From positions 21,049,932 to 21,113,931 of the forward strand of contig NC_023753.2 in the NCBI RefSeq assembly GCF_000499845.2: DNA of 64,000 nucleotides. The letters are read 5' to 3'. Position numbers and translations under genes: made by a program. Origin of the DNA: Phaseolus vulgaris (lineage: Eukaryota > Streptophyta > Magnoliopsida > Fabales > Fabaceae). Under the pieces are notes generated by a model that ran no database searches, was not told the origin of the DNA, and worked only from the letters and a program-made list of their open reading frames with translations. This document shows positions 34,301-46,826 of the stretch, piece after piece; position 1 is the first letter of the stretch; each line of letters begins with the position of its first letter.

Positions 34301-37300
34301 CTAGGCTATCATACATAAATGCCCTGTCACATGTGTCTCAAGATGCTAGTCCTATTGGGGCCGTTGGTTATGGTCATTGCTTTACACATGTCGGGCATCT
34401 AATGGGTTTTAGATTGACTGCTTTGACTACCGTTTCAAAACTCCTTCTACCTTCTTGCTTCCCCTTTCATGCTCACTTCTTCACTGAGTTTCTGTTGCCT
34501 TCCTTTTCCTTCCTCCGCTGCGAATTCCCTACTAACCATCGTATTCTAGGTATGTTTCCACTATTTTTTGTCCTTTATGCACTTTGTTCAGTGGTGATTT
34601 TACTGTTCCGTTGAGGTACCTGTGTTTCTCTTGTTTCGCTGTGTCTGATTCACTTTGTAGGCTTCCCTTTGTAGCTTTCGTTCATCTTATTTTGTTTGTA
34701 TAATTTGTTTGCGTGTTGGCTTGTTTGAATAATTTATTATTGCTTTGCTTACCCTTGGGACAAAAAGGATTTGCTCAAGGAAACCTTTGTATATACCTCT
34801 TTTGAAAAACTTAGAAATCTTCGTGAGTTGTGTAGCTTAAGTAAAATTGACGAGAACTTGATTAGGGTAGTCGCTTGTGAACCCGATGTAAAGATGAGTC
34901 TTGTGACTCTTTCGGTCAATATGTCGGGAGAACAAGCTCAGACATTCCTTCTCACTTGCCTGTGCACGGTCCTTAGTAACTTCTCATTCGCCTTGTGCAG
35001 TTCTTCATTCATCCGCACTGCATCCTCCATCATCCTTGTGGAACGGTCTACTTCTTCTTGGAGCTTGTTTAGTTAGCCGGGGATTCGTCTCGACTAGCTC
35101 AGGCCTCCTTCTGCAGTCGGTCCCGCTCTTGTCGAAATTCTTGGGCTTGCCTTTTCACTTCATTGTCGTGCTGGAGGGCTTGCATTGTCTCCATAATTTG
35201 GTGGAGAGTGGGCATCACGCCTTTTCCCCGTGCCTGCTGATGAACGTCATCCATTCCGTATGAAAGTTGGTGTCCCTCGTATCTTTGTGGTTGGCAGGAC
35301 CAATTTTACCTATCCCACGGTGGACACCAAATGTTCTTGCCGAACTACAAATTGAAAGGTTTCGATAATTTTCTCTCTATATCTTTCAATATTTCGTATG
35401 ACCAAACATTAAGAAATTTTTGTAACTCTCTTTCTTCTAATCTCTCTCTCTCTTCCTCCCTTTTTTCTTTCGCCCCCCTTCCAGCATGTATCCTCCCTCT
35501 TTTATAATGTTAGGGACTTCGTGAGTAATCTCCATTCCTACTTTGTTGGGTCGTTGTAGATTCGTTGCCGCATTGTTCTCCAATATTGTTTACCTCGTCC
35601 TCTCTCACTCCACGTTGACAACATCTATCCAATACTGAAGACACCCATATTAATAAGGCTTTCGTGGAACGGGTTATCCTAATATCTTTCCTCGGCCTGC
35701 TCTTTGGGATGAGATATTAATAAAATGGTATTTGATTTGGCTTATATGCCGACTTAATCGAACACCTCAGCATAGCATATTCAGTATTTAATCTGAGTTA
35801 AATAATCAATTTTATCTGACATTGAGTCGGTCAATTATCCGACCTATCCGTACGGTACAATGAACATATCTGATGTGTTTTCCTGTTTAAATGCTTTTTT
35901 ACTGACAGTTACTTATGGCATTGATTGAACTTTTAATTTTAAAGTAAAAAGTAGGAAATAGAGGACCTCATAAAGCACCATAAAAGTGCAAGACATAGCA
36001 GAAGTCCAAAGCTAGTGGAAAACAAACACATCCAAAATGATTTTTGTTGCTGATAAAAGCTTTTGCTGAACCTCTGTTATTATTGCTGTTGTTGCTATTA
36101 TTATTATTATGATGATGATGCAATGCTCAGCTATAGTCAAGAGACATAGCACAGTTCACAGAATTAAACACTTTTTCATTTTTCTGAAGCCTTAAAATAT
36201 AAACAGAACAATCCAAAGTATCGACTGCTTCTTTTCTTATGTGGAATCTTTTATATATTTGTGGTAAATGAGATTGTGATTGCTCTTAAGCACATGCACA
36301 AGTCTTTTTGACTTGTGTAAAAGCTCTTGGACGAATTGCATGGTTTTCAGCCTTGAAATATTCATTTTGATAATTTTTAGTTACATAATTTTCTACTTAG
36401 TTATTTTTATGTCGTGTTTGCAGCTTCTTGTGGAGATCCTAAGGTTTTCTGCATCAACATTTTCAACTTTGTTGAAATTCACTGATTTTGGTGACAAGGA
36501 ATTGATGGACACTGTAGAAATCTTCATTTTAGAAGTATTAGATCTGACGAAAGATTCTATATCTCATGCTAAGGTAATATGTTTCTCTCAGTAAACAAAA
36601 GTAGACAATGTGGGGACATTTTATATGATATTTTTTGTAACTAAATAATGTGGGATTTAATTTTGTGCTATTGTCAGTTATTATTTTCTTTTAACCTTAC
36701 TACTTAATCACGCATTTCTACATTAATAAAGGAGTGTGACTTTACTGCTTAAAAAGTCAATACAATGATGAGTGGTACATAAAAAACTTCTCTGACTGTA
36801 GATCAAAACTGAACTCAATAATTTACCAGTCTTTTGTCAATGGCATGCCTATTATTGATATCCTTGAAATGTTATAAGTTTGAATGAAGTCGTTGAGTGG
36901 TTAAATATACGATTTCTATAAATGTTTTATGATAGTGAAAGTTGGGTAGTAAAGTCCAGTGGTAGCAAAAACTAATGATGCAGAGATGATATTTTTTGTA
37001 TTCATATTTTACCATGCAAAATTTTGTATCTGTTCCTAAGCATAGATCTTTTAGTGCTCCTAAGCAGAACATTCAATCATTTGGGTCAGAAGTATTGAAG
37101 GTTGCACACACAGTCCTTGATGCTGTGGTAAAGTTTTGCAAGGCACGTTCTGAATTAGTAAACTGGGAGGAAAGTGATGAAAATGGGTTGGGGCTTAACA
37201 AACCTATCACTGTTGATCATGTTATCAGCATAACAAAATGTGCAATAGAAAAGCTGTCTCAGATTGGTGTTTTTGCTGCAAATGATGGTGGCAATTCTGT

Positions 37301-39987
37301 CAATATTCTTAATGTCTCCTGGAAAGGTGTTGTTTCTTTGCTTCAAATTGGTGTTGGGCATTTTACGGAAGTTAACGTAGCAAATATTGTGTTAACTTTG
37401 CTTGGGTTGATAACGGAGCCTCTGAAATGTGCTGCCCAGGCTTGGTCTTCATCACTGAATGAATCCATTACTGTAATTGAAGTTAAAAGAATCATTGTGC
37501 CAGTGAAATTTTATCTAATAAATACTCTTAAAATATGTTCTATGTATCCTCATCAGGCGTATACCGTTTACAGGGAAATTACACTGTGTGTTCTCAAGAT
37601 CACATGTTTTTGGCTTTTTGTAAGTAATGAAAATCTTCTGAAATGTGCATCTGTGATAATAACCGAACTACTGGAAGAAACAACCCTGGGTCTGCTATTG
37701 TCTTTGCTAAATTCTTATAAACTGAAATTGGAAGAGAAGCTTGAGGTGCTAGAATGGTTGTTCATGAATAAAGGGGATTCTCACTCTGTCCTTGATTGTC
37801 CAACCTTAAGTGATTGTAACCTTGAATGGGTTAATGATATCTTTTGCAATAGCTGTGAAAGTATGAGCAGAGCAAAAATACTAATACTTGGTCGGGTCGT
37901 ATTGTTTATTAACATTCTCAGATATTCTCCTGGGCTTGATGGTGATGTGCAAATAGCAATAACTCGAAAGCTCAATTGGTTTTTGGATATTTTAGTGGAG
38001 GAAGATGTCTATTCTCACATACTTGTTTTGCAATTTCCTTTATTTTATGGCTCTGGGAAAACAGCAGAACTGGTGTCACAGCCTATTTTTACTTCCATCT
38101 TGCTAGCATTCAAAACCTTCATGATTGTGATCTTTTCAAGTACAGCTTGGGAGGAGTTGGAGTCTTTCTTACTAGAGAACTTCTTTCATCCTCACTTTCT
38201 ATGCTCGGAGATTGTGATGGAATGTTGGGGCTTTATGCTGCGACATGCTGAAACACAAATGGCAAACAACATCCTTGGCAAACTAAGCTCATTACTTAAG
38301 CTGTTGGCATCCCCAGATTCAGTTTTCTTGCCTCATTCTTCCTTCAGAAAGTTGGCAAGATCCATATGCATGCTTTTAACCTACGGTGCACAATCAATAG
38401 TTAACGAAGTGTACATATCTCTTGTCGGTAATGGGAAGTCACAGTTGTCACCAATTATTTGTTTGGCTCTGTTCATGGAAGGTTTTCCACTTGATTTACT
38501 GGCAGATGAGTTGAGAAACTCTTCCATTCAAAGAATTAAGTCTGATTATTTAGACTTCATAGACAACTTTGATGAAGCATCAATGGTAGCATACTCCTCT
38601 GGTTTGTTTGGTGTTCCAGTTTTTATTCTTTCTGCTTCTTTGCCATCACTGTAAGTATTCTGGGTTCTGTTACATTCCATCCATTTTTGGATTATGATAA
38701 GTCCCAATGAAATAGATAAAGTATAAACTTCATTAAAAATATAGAATGCATACTTGTATAATTTGTTTTTTATCTCTATCATGGTTACTTGTATAGTCCG
38801 CGTACAACACATGGGGACATGAACACAAGGATTTTATTAGTTCTGTATAATTTAGTCTTTCTTTATGTCAAACTAATTATATCTTGCAAGCGAAAGTCAG
38901 ATTTGGGTTTGACCTCTCACAATCACATGCCTGTTTCAATCTGATCTGAATGTTTTACTGATGGACACGATTTTGCTTCATTTCAACCTAATTCACTTTA
39001 TTCTTTCATTGAACCTGAATATTATTGGTGTCAGCTTTAAGATTGGTATTCCCATTTCCGTGCAGCCAAAACAGAGTATCGGATATTGATGCAAGGGCCT
39101 TGAAATTTTTGGTTGCAATTTCTTCTTATTACAAAAGCACTGTAGACGAAGTAATTAAGAACCGTTATCTCCAGCTTTTCCGTGAAACTCTAGGGATAAT
39201 CTCATATTTGGAACGACTGTATACCTCAAATGATATTGAACAAGCCATCATGGAGATTCAAAATATCTTTTTGTCTGAGCCTGGAGCCCATTTGAACAAA
39301 TGCAAACCACAGTTGGCTCAATTCCTTGCAGGACTTGTACACATGGAAATTTCAGAAAGTGATGATGATGCAAAGAGCTGCGCTGTGTGGGAATTATATC
39401 ATTTGCTCTTGAAAGAGCAGCACTGGGCACTTATTCACTTGGCAATTACCGCATTTGGATATTTTGCTTCTAAGACTACGTGCAATAAGCTATGGAGATT
39501 TGTTCCACAGGATGCAGCACTTTCATATGATATAGCTTCAGGACTAGAATCAAATCAGGAAACATTTATGGTTGAGTTTGGAAAATTTCTTAAAAAGGAA
39601 AAAGCTCTTCTTACAGTTGCACCAAACCTTGAACAGCTTGAGCTGCTAGGTAGAGAAGGTCTTGTGTTGAAACAGACGGTCCAAAAGGTTTCAGCCATTT
39701 CTGAAGAGAAAGAGAGATGTGATAACATGGAAGTTGATTGCAAGAACCAATCAAATAAAAAAAGGAAAGTTCCTGATGGAATTAACAGAGGAGTGGAATT
39801 GCTGAAAAGCGGTTTAAAGATTATTGGCGATGGTCTTTCCCAGTGGCAGCTTAATCATTTTGATACTGCTGAACAACATATAAAATATTTGACTCAGTTT
39901 TCACAACTTGAAAACGTAATTACTCACTTCGAGGAATTGACAGGGAGCGGCGAGGTATGTTCATCTTCTATGCAGAATGATTCTTGA
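31342..39987 (+). CDS. FIRRM/FLIP-like protein (DUF4487 family), candidate FIGL1 partner
   Basis: Seven exons in one frame: 31342-31389, 31480-31578, about 32152-32274, 32400-32489, 36424-36573, 37068-38650 and 39066-39987, about 1004 aa. The start MAEDIQRILAAIKSSE follows a purine-rich leader. The protein is almost entirely leucine-rich helical sequence, suggesting ARM/HEAT-like folding, with no membrane segment. A nuclear-signal-like NKKRKVP lies near residue 926. I assign it to the FIRRM (human C1orf112)/Arabidopsis FLIP family from the pattern around AITAFGYFASKT, LWRFVPQDAAL and FGKFLKKEK and from the C-terminal helical end. FLIP binds the AAA ATPase FIGL1 and limits meiotic crossovers by acting on RAD51/DMC1 (family knowledge). 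Intron 1 starts GCAAGC (a GC-AG intron); intron 2 starts GTATCCTTC (U12-like). The exon 3 start is uncertain: the nearer AG at 32135 breaks the frame. Intron 4 (about 3.9 kb) contains a retrotransposon. Confidence 0.65.
33645..34171 (-). repeat. 3' LTR of the intronic gypsy element
   Basis: Matches 35332-35859 from TTGCCGAACTACAAATTGAA to GGTACA with scattered substitutions. The terminal TGTT seen in the other copy is altered here. Confidence 0.75.
35332..35859 (-). repeat. 5' LTR of the intronic gypsy element
   Basis: Plus-strand ends TGTTCTTGCCG and CGGTACA. Next to the primer-binding region at 35315-35331. Confidence 0.75.
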
Positions 39988-40339
39988 GGTTGATTATTTA
40001 TTGATGCATGTTTTATTGTAAAGAAATGTTCAGTAAAATTTAGTTCCTTCTCCTGATCTTTTTTATCTTGTATGATAGTGATTTGGCATGATGTAGCATT
40101 CTAGTACAAATTCTGTCTAGGTGAGGGCAATGTTACTTATGTCCCATAACAATGTCTTCACTTGAAAATGAGGTTTTCTTTTTTGTCCCCTCCCTAACTT
40201 TCTTATATTGAGAAGAGAAGTGATAGATATAAGTTCTATTTATGGGTGAAGAGGTGACAAGAGCAGATAAGAGGAAGGAAAAGAGAGTGAAAGAGGAGAT
40301 AAATAACCTGCTGTAATTCATTGAGTAAAGATGAAGTCA

Positions 40340-40960
40340 TAAATGTCATACTTAGTTATAATTTTAGTTCCTATATGTTTTAAAATTTGTAATTTTGGTG
40401 CTTATTTTTTACACAATTTTGGTTTTTGCATTTTAATTTTGTAATTTTAGTTTTTGATTTTATTACAATTTAATTTCTTAATTTCTTTATATTTTATATT
40501 TTTTTTTTCATTTTTTAATTTAAAATATCTATCTGACTAATTTTGGTCCAATAACTGAACTAGACTTGTAGTTATTCTGATTACCATTTCTCTTCAGTTG
40601 ATATATCAAGCCTTTTTTTTCATTCAATTTTGAGTACAATTTAAAATAAATCTATTGATCCCAGGTCTATTTGTTAAATGTTACGAAGATAATAATTTAC
40701 TAAAAAACAAGGTGATATAAGTTTGATACACATGAAAAAATATTTGTATAGTTGCACAAGAAAATGCTTTTTAAAATAAAAAGTTAAAATTATGGATACA
40801 TAAAAAGTTTAAGGACTAGAATTGCAGAAAATAAATTTGGGAACTAAAATTATGAATTTTGTAGAAATATAGTAACTAAGATTCTAAGGAGAATTTAGAA
40901 GCCAAAATCATGGATTTCATTAAATATAAGAATAAAAATTACTATTAAGCCTAAATACCA
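40340..40960. repeat. Inverted-repeat (MITE-like) element
   Basis: The left part has ATAATTTTAGTTCCTATATG and AATTTTGGTGC phrases; the right part has the reverse pattern (GGAACTAAAATTATGAATTTT, TAGTAACTAAGATT). This TAGTTCCTAT...ATAGNAACTA arrangement over about 600 bp is that of a decayed inverted-repeat element common in plant spacers. Exact ends and a target duplication were not found. Confidence 0.45.
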
Positions 40961-42023
40961 CCGAATGAATAATATTGTTGTACTTTAAAACAAAACAATG
41001 ACGAGAAGCAGTTTGAAAATATGATGAAAATTGTATTATGACTCTGGTTTATAACACTGAACCCACCCTTTTGTCCTAGATTCCTAGTATGATATGAGCA
41101 CAGTGAAAATTTAATATTGTCTTTAAGAAATTTATCAGAATGAGGAAAATTTAATGTTAATTAAGAGATTAGGTAAGTTTTGTATATAAGATTTTATTTT
41201 ATATATGTTTTTATATTTTACTGAAGTTGTATATTGTAAATACTATTTTTATTTTTTTTACTGAAATTTAGTTTGTTTTTTACTGAAGTTTTCTTTTTAA
41301 AAAAGACTTGTTTTTATTACCGAAATTGTGGATCGTAAACACAATTATGTGTTTTAGTTTTGTATTAAAGTCATAAATATATTATTAATCTCGTAATTAA
41401 TTTCAAATTTACTAATTTCTTCAAGATATTAAACTAGAATGATAAATTTTCTGAAAATTCGAATTAAAATATCTAGATAATAATTCTTGAATATAAAAAA
41501 GTTAGGTTAGTGTCTATAGTTCTCTTTAGGGATATTTATTTTTCTTTAAGAGCTAAAAATTAAATTTGTTTAAAGACTGATAATCCAATTCTATTAAAAT
41601 TCATTCAGTTAAGATGGTATAGTATATATAATGTGGCATATTGTGTTGAGAATAAGATTTTCTGATTAAATGTAAATCAATGTGTGTTAGTGGAAAGGTT
41701 AGAGTTAGTGAAACCCATCTGTCTTCAAAAGAATCAGTGCTGTATATTTTGATTAGAAATTATCCTTAATTACACGCACTTCTTTCGAGTTTTAAAATGC
41801 ATAATTATGTTTTTTTTAATTTTTTAATAAAATAATATTATATCTCTTCTAGTTTTTAAAGCATACCAATTTCAAGAATAAATACTTTAAATATATTAAA
41901 TCAAGAAACAATTTTCTTCTCTCTACTTCTGAGGAGAAAGGAAGCAAGGTTCCGTAAAAAAAATGGAGTGATTTGATTAATAAATGTCATAAAATTAACA
42001 TAGAGATTTCGCTGCATTTTCAT

Positions 42024-42026
<3 letters not shown>

Positions 42027-42058
<32 letters not shown>
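42027..42058. repeat. (TA)n microsatellite
   Basis: About 16 TA units in the spacer 3' of the GST gene. Confidence 0.9.
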
Positions 42059-42059
<1 letters not shown>

Positions 42060-42709
42060 TTTATGAATCTAAATATTCTTTTATACTTTCGATTATATGA
42101 TATAAATTTTTTTAGTGCTTATTTGATCTTTTATAAGATTAAATTTAAAATATCTATTATCCTACATTAATATAAGAATAATAAACGAGAAATATATAAG
42201 ATTCATATCGAGTTGAATTTACTACTTTGGTATTAATACGTTATTGTATAAACTAATGCCATTTTATGTTTTAGTCAATTATAGAATATATTTTATTATA
42301 TTTATTGTAACTTGGAAATAAAAACTTATATGAATACGTCTTAATAAAACAATTAATTATTTAAGTACAAAAGATAATAATCAATTATTAAAAATAATTG
42401 TTTTATGGAATAATTAAATGAGTATATCAATAAGTAAAGGTTTGTGTATAAAAAATACGTATTAAATAAATTGAAGTTCGATTTAATGTATTAAAGCAAA
42501 TACAATTATTTTTAACTATTGTTTTCACAACTATCAGATAACATTATAATAATTTTTCAGATACAAAGCATTTCATACTTGATAGGGGTGACTGACATGC
42601 CAGTCCTTTATTAACCACTCCAACAACATTCACATTGTTTATTTCTTTTTATATCCCAAAGTGTCAAATTACATAAGATGTTACATTTTTTGTTTCAAAG
42701 ATCACTTTC

Positions 42710-43478
42710 TTAGGAAGATGCCAAGATCTTTTCTCTAATAGCCTTAACAAAAGCTGCCATTTTGTCATGGTCTGGGAGGTTATCTTTAATAATGGGAACA
42801 TTCTTGAAATTATTATACCATGAACACAGGTGAGGGAATTTCTCATCTTCAAGGACCTTCACTTGAATTATATCTTCTACAACCTCAAAAAATTTAAAGA
42901 TGGACCCAAAAGCTATGTCCACAATGTTGAGAATGTCGCCTCCAAATATTTTCTTCTGATCATCAAAACACTGATTCTCAACAACCGCGAGATGCTTCCT
43001 TACATTCTCTACACTCTTTTCTCGTTCTTCATCAGTATTGCTACGGAAGAATGGCACAACTGCAGAAACCTTCAAAAGTTGATCCGATACACGTGTTAAT
43101 TATTGCTAAATTTAAGAATACCAATAAGATGAAAAAGTAGAAATTTATAGTACAGAATGAAAGAAGTACCAGATCATCAGTATAATTAACCCAAAAGCGT
43201 GCCAAAGCTCTGTGGTAGGGATCAGCAGGAAGAAGTGAGTTATGTGGCCAGATCTGATCTATGTATTCAACAATAAGCATGGACTCACATAAAGGTTTTC
43301 CATTATGAACTAGCACTGGAGTTTTCTTGTAGACTGGGTTGTATTCAAGAAGTTTAACACTCTTGTTGTAGCGATCTTCCTCTATATTTTCATATGCTAT
43401 ATCCTTTAACTTCAAGGTCCATACCACCCTCAAAGTAAAGGGACTGTACCAAAATCCATGAAGCTTCACCTCTCCCAT
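42710..43478 (-). CDS. Tau-class glutathione S-transferase, intact
   Basis: Two exons on the minus strand, 43478-43170 (103 codons) and 43069-42710, give 222 aa, the normal size for plant GSTs. Donor CTG/GTACTT and acceptor TTTTGAAG/GTTTCT keep the frame, and the single intron position is typical of tau GSTs. The N-terminal thioredoxin-like domain begins [18 protein letters not shown], with the catalytic serine in the SPF motif (S12). The glutathione-binding ES pair ([14 protein letters not shown]) and [16 protein letters not shown] follow. The C-terminal helical domain includes [14 protein letters not shown] and ends EKILASS. The enzyme conjugates glutathione to electrophiles or acts as a peroxidase in the cytosol; tau GSTs commonly respond to stress and herbicides (family knowledge). 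A paralogue lies at 55733-60804 on the same strand. Confidence 0.93.
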
Positions 43479-43479
43479 C

Positions 43480-43802
43480 TTACCTTATTTTTTCCAAATC
43501 CAACACTATCCTATTTATATGCCTCATCCATGGCCTTCATAACTTTCACAAATAAAATAAATTATTAATTTCTAATTAAAAAAGTATTAAATTTTTTAAA
43601 TCTACTGGAATCCGTGTAGTAGTAGGAGACTTACATAAGGCTTCATTCTTAGTTAAAACATTATTATTATCATCATAATATCCTGAAAAAATTCTAGGGG
43701 TGTGTCGTAATGGCTCACGTCACAAATTAATAAATATATGTACTTATTATTATTATTATTATTTTAAACTGATAATTGTAGCATTTGTAAGAATATATTC
43801 TT

Positions 43803-43846
<44 letters not shown>

Positions 43847-44535
43847 CAACATTAACTTTTCATTCTCTTTCTTTTTAACTTTTATCAGCTAACTATAAGA
43901 AATGAAAAATAAACAAATCAAAAACCAAAGCTCAACCCTTTTTTTTCTTGTTCCAATTTTAAAAAATAATATAAAAATAAAAATTACTATATATTTTCTA
44001 ATGATGTTTATATTTTTTTTTTGAAAAATTAGAGCATGAGCTTAAAAAAATGAAAGTGGGTAGACAAAGACACTAATATTAATTTAGTAGTGAGAAATTT
44101 AATTAAAAAAACTGATAATATATTGAGTGTATAAAATAATTTTTATATTATCACTTAATAATAAATTATCATGTATGGTAAATTTATTAATTTTATACAA
44201 ATTACTGAAAATTTATTGTCATAATTACTTTTTATTGATGCTCAAAACTACTTTATATAATCATTATATAATTTTGTAAAGTTTTAAATTTAAACTCTTT
44301 ATTATCCTTATTTAGGAAAAAAAAAGGCAAATAGGGGAGGTTTTGGTGTACTCGTTGGGTTTATTTTACAGCCGCCCCCAAAATTTTCAAAGTCAAATCA
44401 AATATATATTTATATTCAACTTTTTGCACAAAGACGGATCAAATCGAATTCAAGAATCAAACTGAAGTTAAGTTTGATTGATTTTATTTTAATAAAAAAT
44501 TGAATTCATTAAATATTAAATTATATGTTGGTAGG
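43480..44535. other. Spacer with an (AAT)n microsatellite
   Basis: Upstream of the GST gene. A TAA/AAT repeat of about 14 units is at 43804-43847. The rest is AT-rich; the GST promoter presumably lies in its first few hundred bases but no element was assigned. Confidence 0.5.
43804..43847. repeat. (AAT)n microsatellite
   Basis: About 14 AAT units upstream of the intact GST gene. Confidence 0.9.
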
Positions 44536-45660
44536 TGTACCGACCAGGTCATCGAGTGTGATGACGTGGACAAGAGAAAGGTAGGTGGTCAAGAAGTCAA
44601 CGTAGTCGCCGTATGTAGAAGCGGCGTTCTGCAGTATAAATAATCGGTTATCGTCGAGATGTGTCACCGCCAAGATGGATCATCGCGCAGAAGTAAGACG
44701 TCGCGGAGTAAGACATCGCCCCAAAGTAAGACATCGCTCTAAAATTGGGTGGCGGCACTGTGGGACCCTCCGCATAGAATAAATGATCGAGTCAAAGGGG
44801 CACGTGGCAATGCCCACGTGCTCATTAAAGATATCCAGGGAAGGCTGCATGCATGGCGCATGATTAGTTAGGGCACCCACGGAGTATGATGGCGCGAGAG
44901 ATACAACGCTCAAGTTAGAGCCCAAGTGGCCATAAGGTTATACATTGCACTCCAAATAAGGGAAGTCCATGGGCCGGATACGCTAAGATCCTAAAGATAG
45001 CGGCGCAAGGACCTTCTCCAAGGAACCCTAGATAATAGCAAGCAACGCAGAGGTAAACCCTAGTTTTCACCTATATAAAGGGCACGAAGAGCCCTAGTAA
45101 GGTACGCTTTCATAATTACACAGAACACTAGACCCTAGTTGTTCTTGACGGCGCACCCAGCTGTGAGCACAAGGCAATTAGGGCAACACAGTTTAGCCAC
45201 ACAGTTTCAGTCATTGAGACAATCATACAGTCTCTAGTCACTTTGGTGTTTCTCGCTAGCTGACTTGATCGTCGGAGTGCAAACGGCCGCGAGGGCGCCC
45301 CTTTGTTCTTCTTTTTCAGGTACTCATAGACAAGACAGAACGAAGGTGCTCTAGCTCGTGAGGACAAGCCACTCATAAAGACGACCCAGGTCAACCGGCC
45401 GGAACATTTGGCGCCCACCGTGGGGCTCGATATAAAACATCAGTCCCACCACACAAATTTTTCAGTTCCAGTTGCAGTTTCCAACCTAGTTCCAGCCCTC
45501 AAATTGCAGATAGTCAAGGGGGGCTTCCAGAAACCACGAACATGAGACCCGCACGCACTAGGAGCAAAGAGATGACCATACAACAAATCGTGGAGAAGCC
45601 CTCCAATCAGTGAATGAAGAAGCCAAGGCTGACCAGTTAAGGCCATTCCTTGAGCGTGGA
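44536..45660 (+). mobile_element. Gypsy 5' LTR and leader, truncated element
   Basis: The LTR runs from TGTACCGACC (44536) to CCGGCCGGAACA (45406), about 871 bp. It has a TATA-like CTATATAAAGGG (about 45072) and a probable transcript start downstream. The primer-binding region TTTGGCGCCCACCGTGGGG follows directly. About 250 bp of leader and a gag-like N-terminal segment (around 45540-45655) come next, then a junction with the minus-strand copia fragment at about 45670. No second LTR or pol was found. Confidence 0.7.
45072..45083 (+). promoter_or_regulatory. TATA box of the gypsy LTR
   Basis: CTATATAAAGGG lies about 330 bp before the LTR end, the expected place for the U3/R boundary signal of an LTR promoter. 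Confidence 0.5.
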
Positions 45661-45669
45661 ATGTGGCAA

Positions 45670-46480
45670 ACCTCAAGTTGTATTTCAGCTAAGATATTCG
45701 TGCTTAATGCATTTCTCAACTTTGTCATTGCCAGTCAACACAATATCATCCACATAGACAAGTAAAGCAGTTGTATTAGAACCAGAATGTTTTAAAAATA
45801 AGGAGTGGTATGCAGTAGAAATAATGTATTTATTTGAAATTTAGAAGGATGATAATTTTGCATACCATTGTCTTCCAGCTTGGCGAAGCCCATAGAGAGA
45901 CCTTTAAAGTCTACAAACACTGTTGGAGTGGGGAATAACAAGGCTAGGAGGTGGTTTCATATAAACTTCTTCAATTAATTCACCATGTAAGAAAACATTG
46001 TTGACGTCGAGTTCAGTGAGAGTCCAGTTATTAGCTGCAGTAAGCGTTAGGAGCAGCCAAAGAGTGGTTAATTTGGCAACAGGGGAAAATGTATCTAGAA
46101 AATCAAGGCCTTCTAATTAGGTATAACCTTATGCTACTAAACGAGATTTATATCTATCTATGGTCCCATCATACCTATGTTTGATCTTATAAATCCAACG
46201 GCAGCCAATGGCAGTTTTATCAGGGGGTAGGAAGGTTATGATCCATGTGTTGTTGGTGGTTAGAGCATCTAGTTCATCTTTCATGACTTGCTGCCAACAA
46301 CTATGCTTGGAGGCCTCAGTGTAATTACGTGGTTCCATGTGAGATGAAATAGAAGAAATAATGTGTTTAAAGATGGGTGATAAAGAGTGGTATGAAATGA
46401 AATTAGAAAGAGGATATTTAGTACTTACATTGCTTGTGAGGGGTAACTTAGTGTGAAAGTCTTCTAGGTATGTAGGAGGC
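45670..46480 (-). pseudogene. Copia RT of the split element
   Basis: Begins EASKHSCWQQVMKDELDALT, then AIGCRWIYKIKHRYDG and KSRLVA, then with breaks FLDTFSPVAKLTTL, TELDVNNVFLHGELIEEVYM, SLYGLRQAGRQWYAKL and YVDDIVLTGNDK at about 45760. The catalytic YVDD pair is intact. Sequence match stops near 45670 at the junction with the gypsy leader. Confidence 0.8.
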
Positions 46481-46826
46481 CGTCATGGGCGTAAGGAGCG
46501 TCTCAGATGTGTATCCAGAACAACTTCAGGAAGATGAGGATTCGAAGTCTCAAGAGGAGCGAGATCAAAAGAGAAATCACAGCTTTAGTCATAGTTAGTG
46601 GGAAGGGGTAGAGATAAACCGTTGTGATTCTTTTGGTGATCAGTGTTCAGTTTATATGGAAAATTATTTTCATGAAAAACAATGTGTCTTGATACTTCAA
46701 TGGTATGGTTAATGAGATTTAGAAAACGACAACCCTAAGTGTTGGGTTGAAAACTAAGAAAAATATTGTAAATAGAACGTGTATCAAGTTTCTTTATATG
46801 AGTAGTAAGAGTATTGGAGTAACACA

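Larger units (their letters stand above)
33644..35859 (-). mobile_element. Short gypsy-type element in intron 4 of the FIRRM/FLIP-like gene
   Basis: Direct LTRs lie at about 33645-34171 and 35332-35859, followed on the plus strand by PPT-like ACCCCCTAGCC at 34172. On the minus strand the right LTR ends AAGAACA and is followed by TTTGGTGTCCACCGTGGG, the same primer region as in the other gypsy elements here. Flanks ATGAG (left) and ATGAA (right) look like a 5-bp target duplication with one change. The internal 1.1 kb encodes only a coiled-coil gag N-terminus (MDDVHQQARGKGVMPTLHQI, about 35250 downward) with stops; no pol. It is non-autonomous. Confidence 0.75.
39988..42660. other. 3' flank of the FIRRM/FLIP-like gene and AT-rich spacer
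   Basis: Holds the probable 3' UTR (to about 40120), the inverted-repeat element above, and AT-rich DNA with a (TA)n tract at about 42027-42058. No gene is supported. Confidence 0.55.

Noticed and set aside
41973..42170. ORFs running through (TA)n tracts, also at 54565
   Set aside because: They consist of IYIYIY repeats from the microsatellites.
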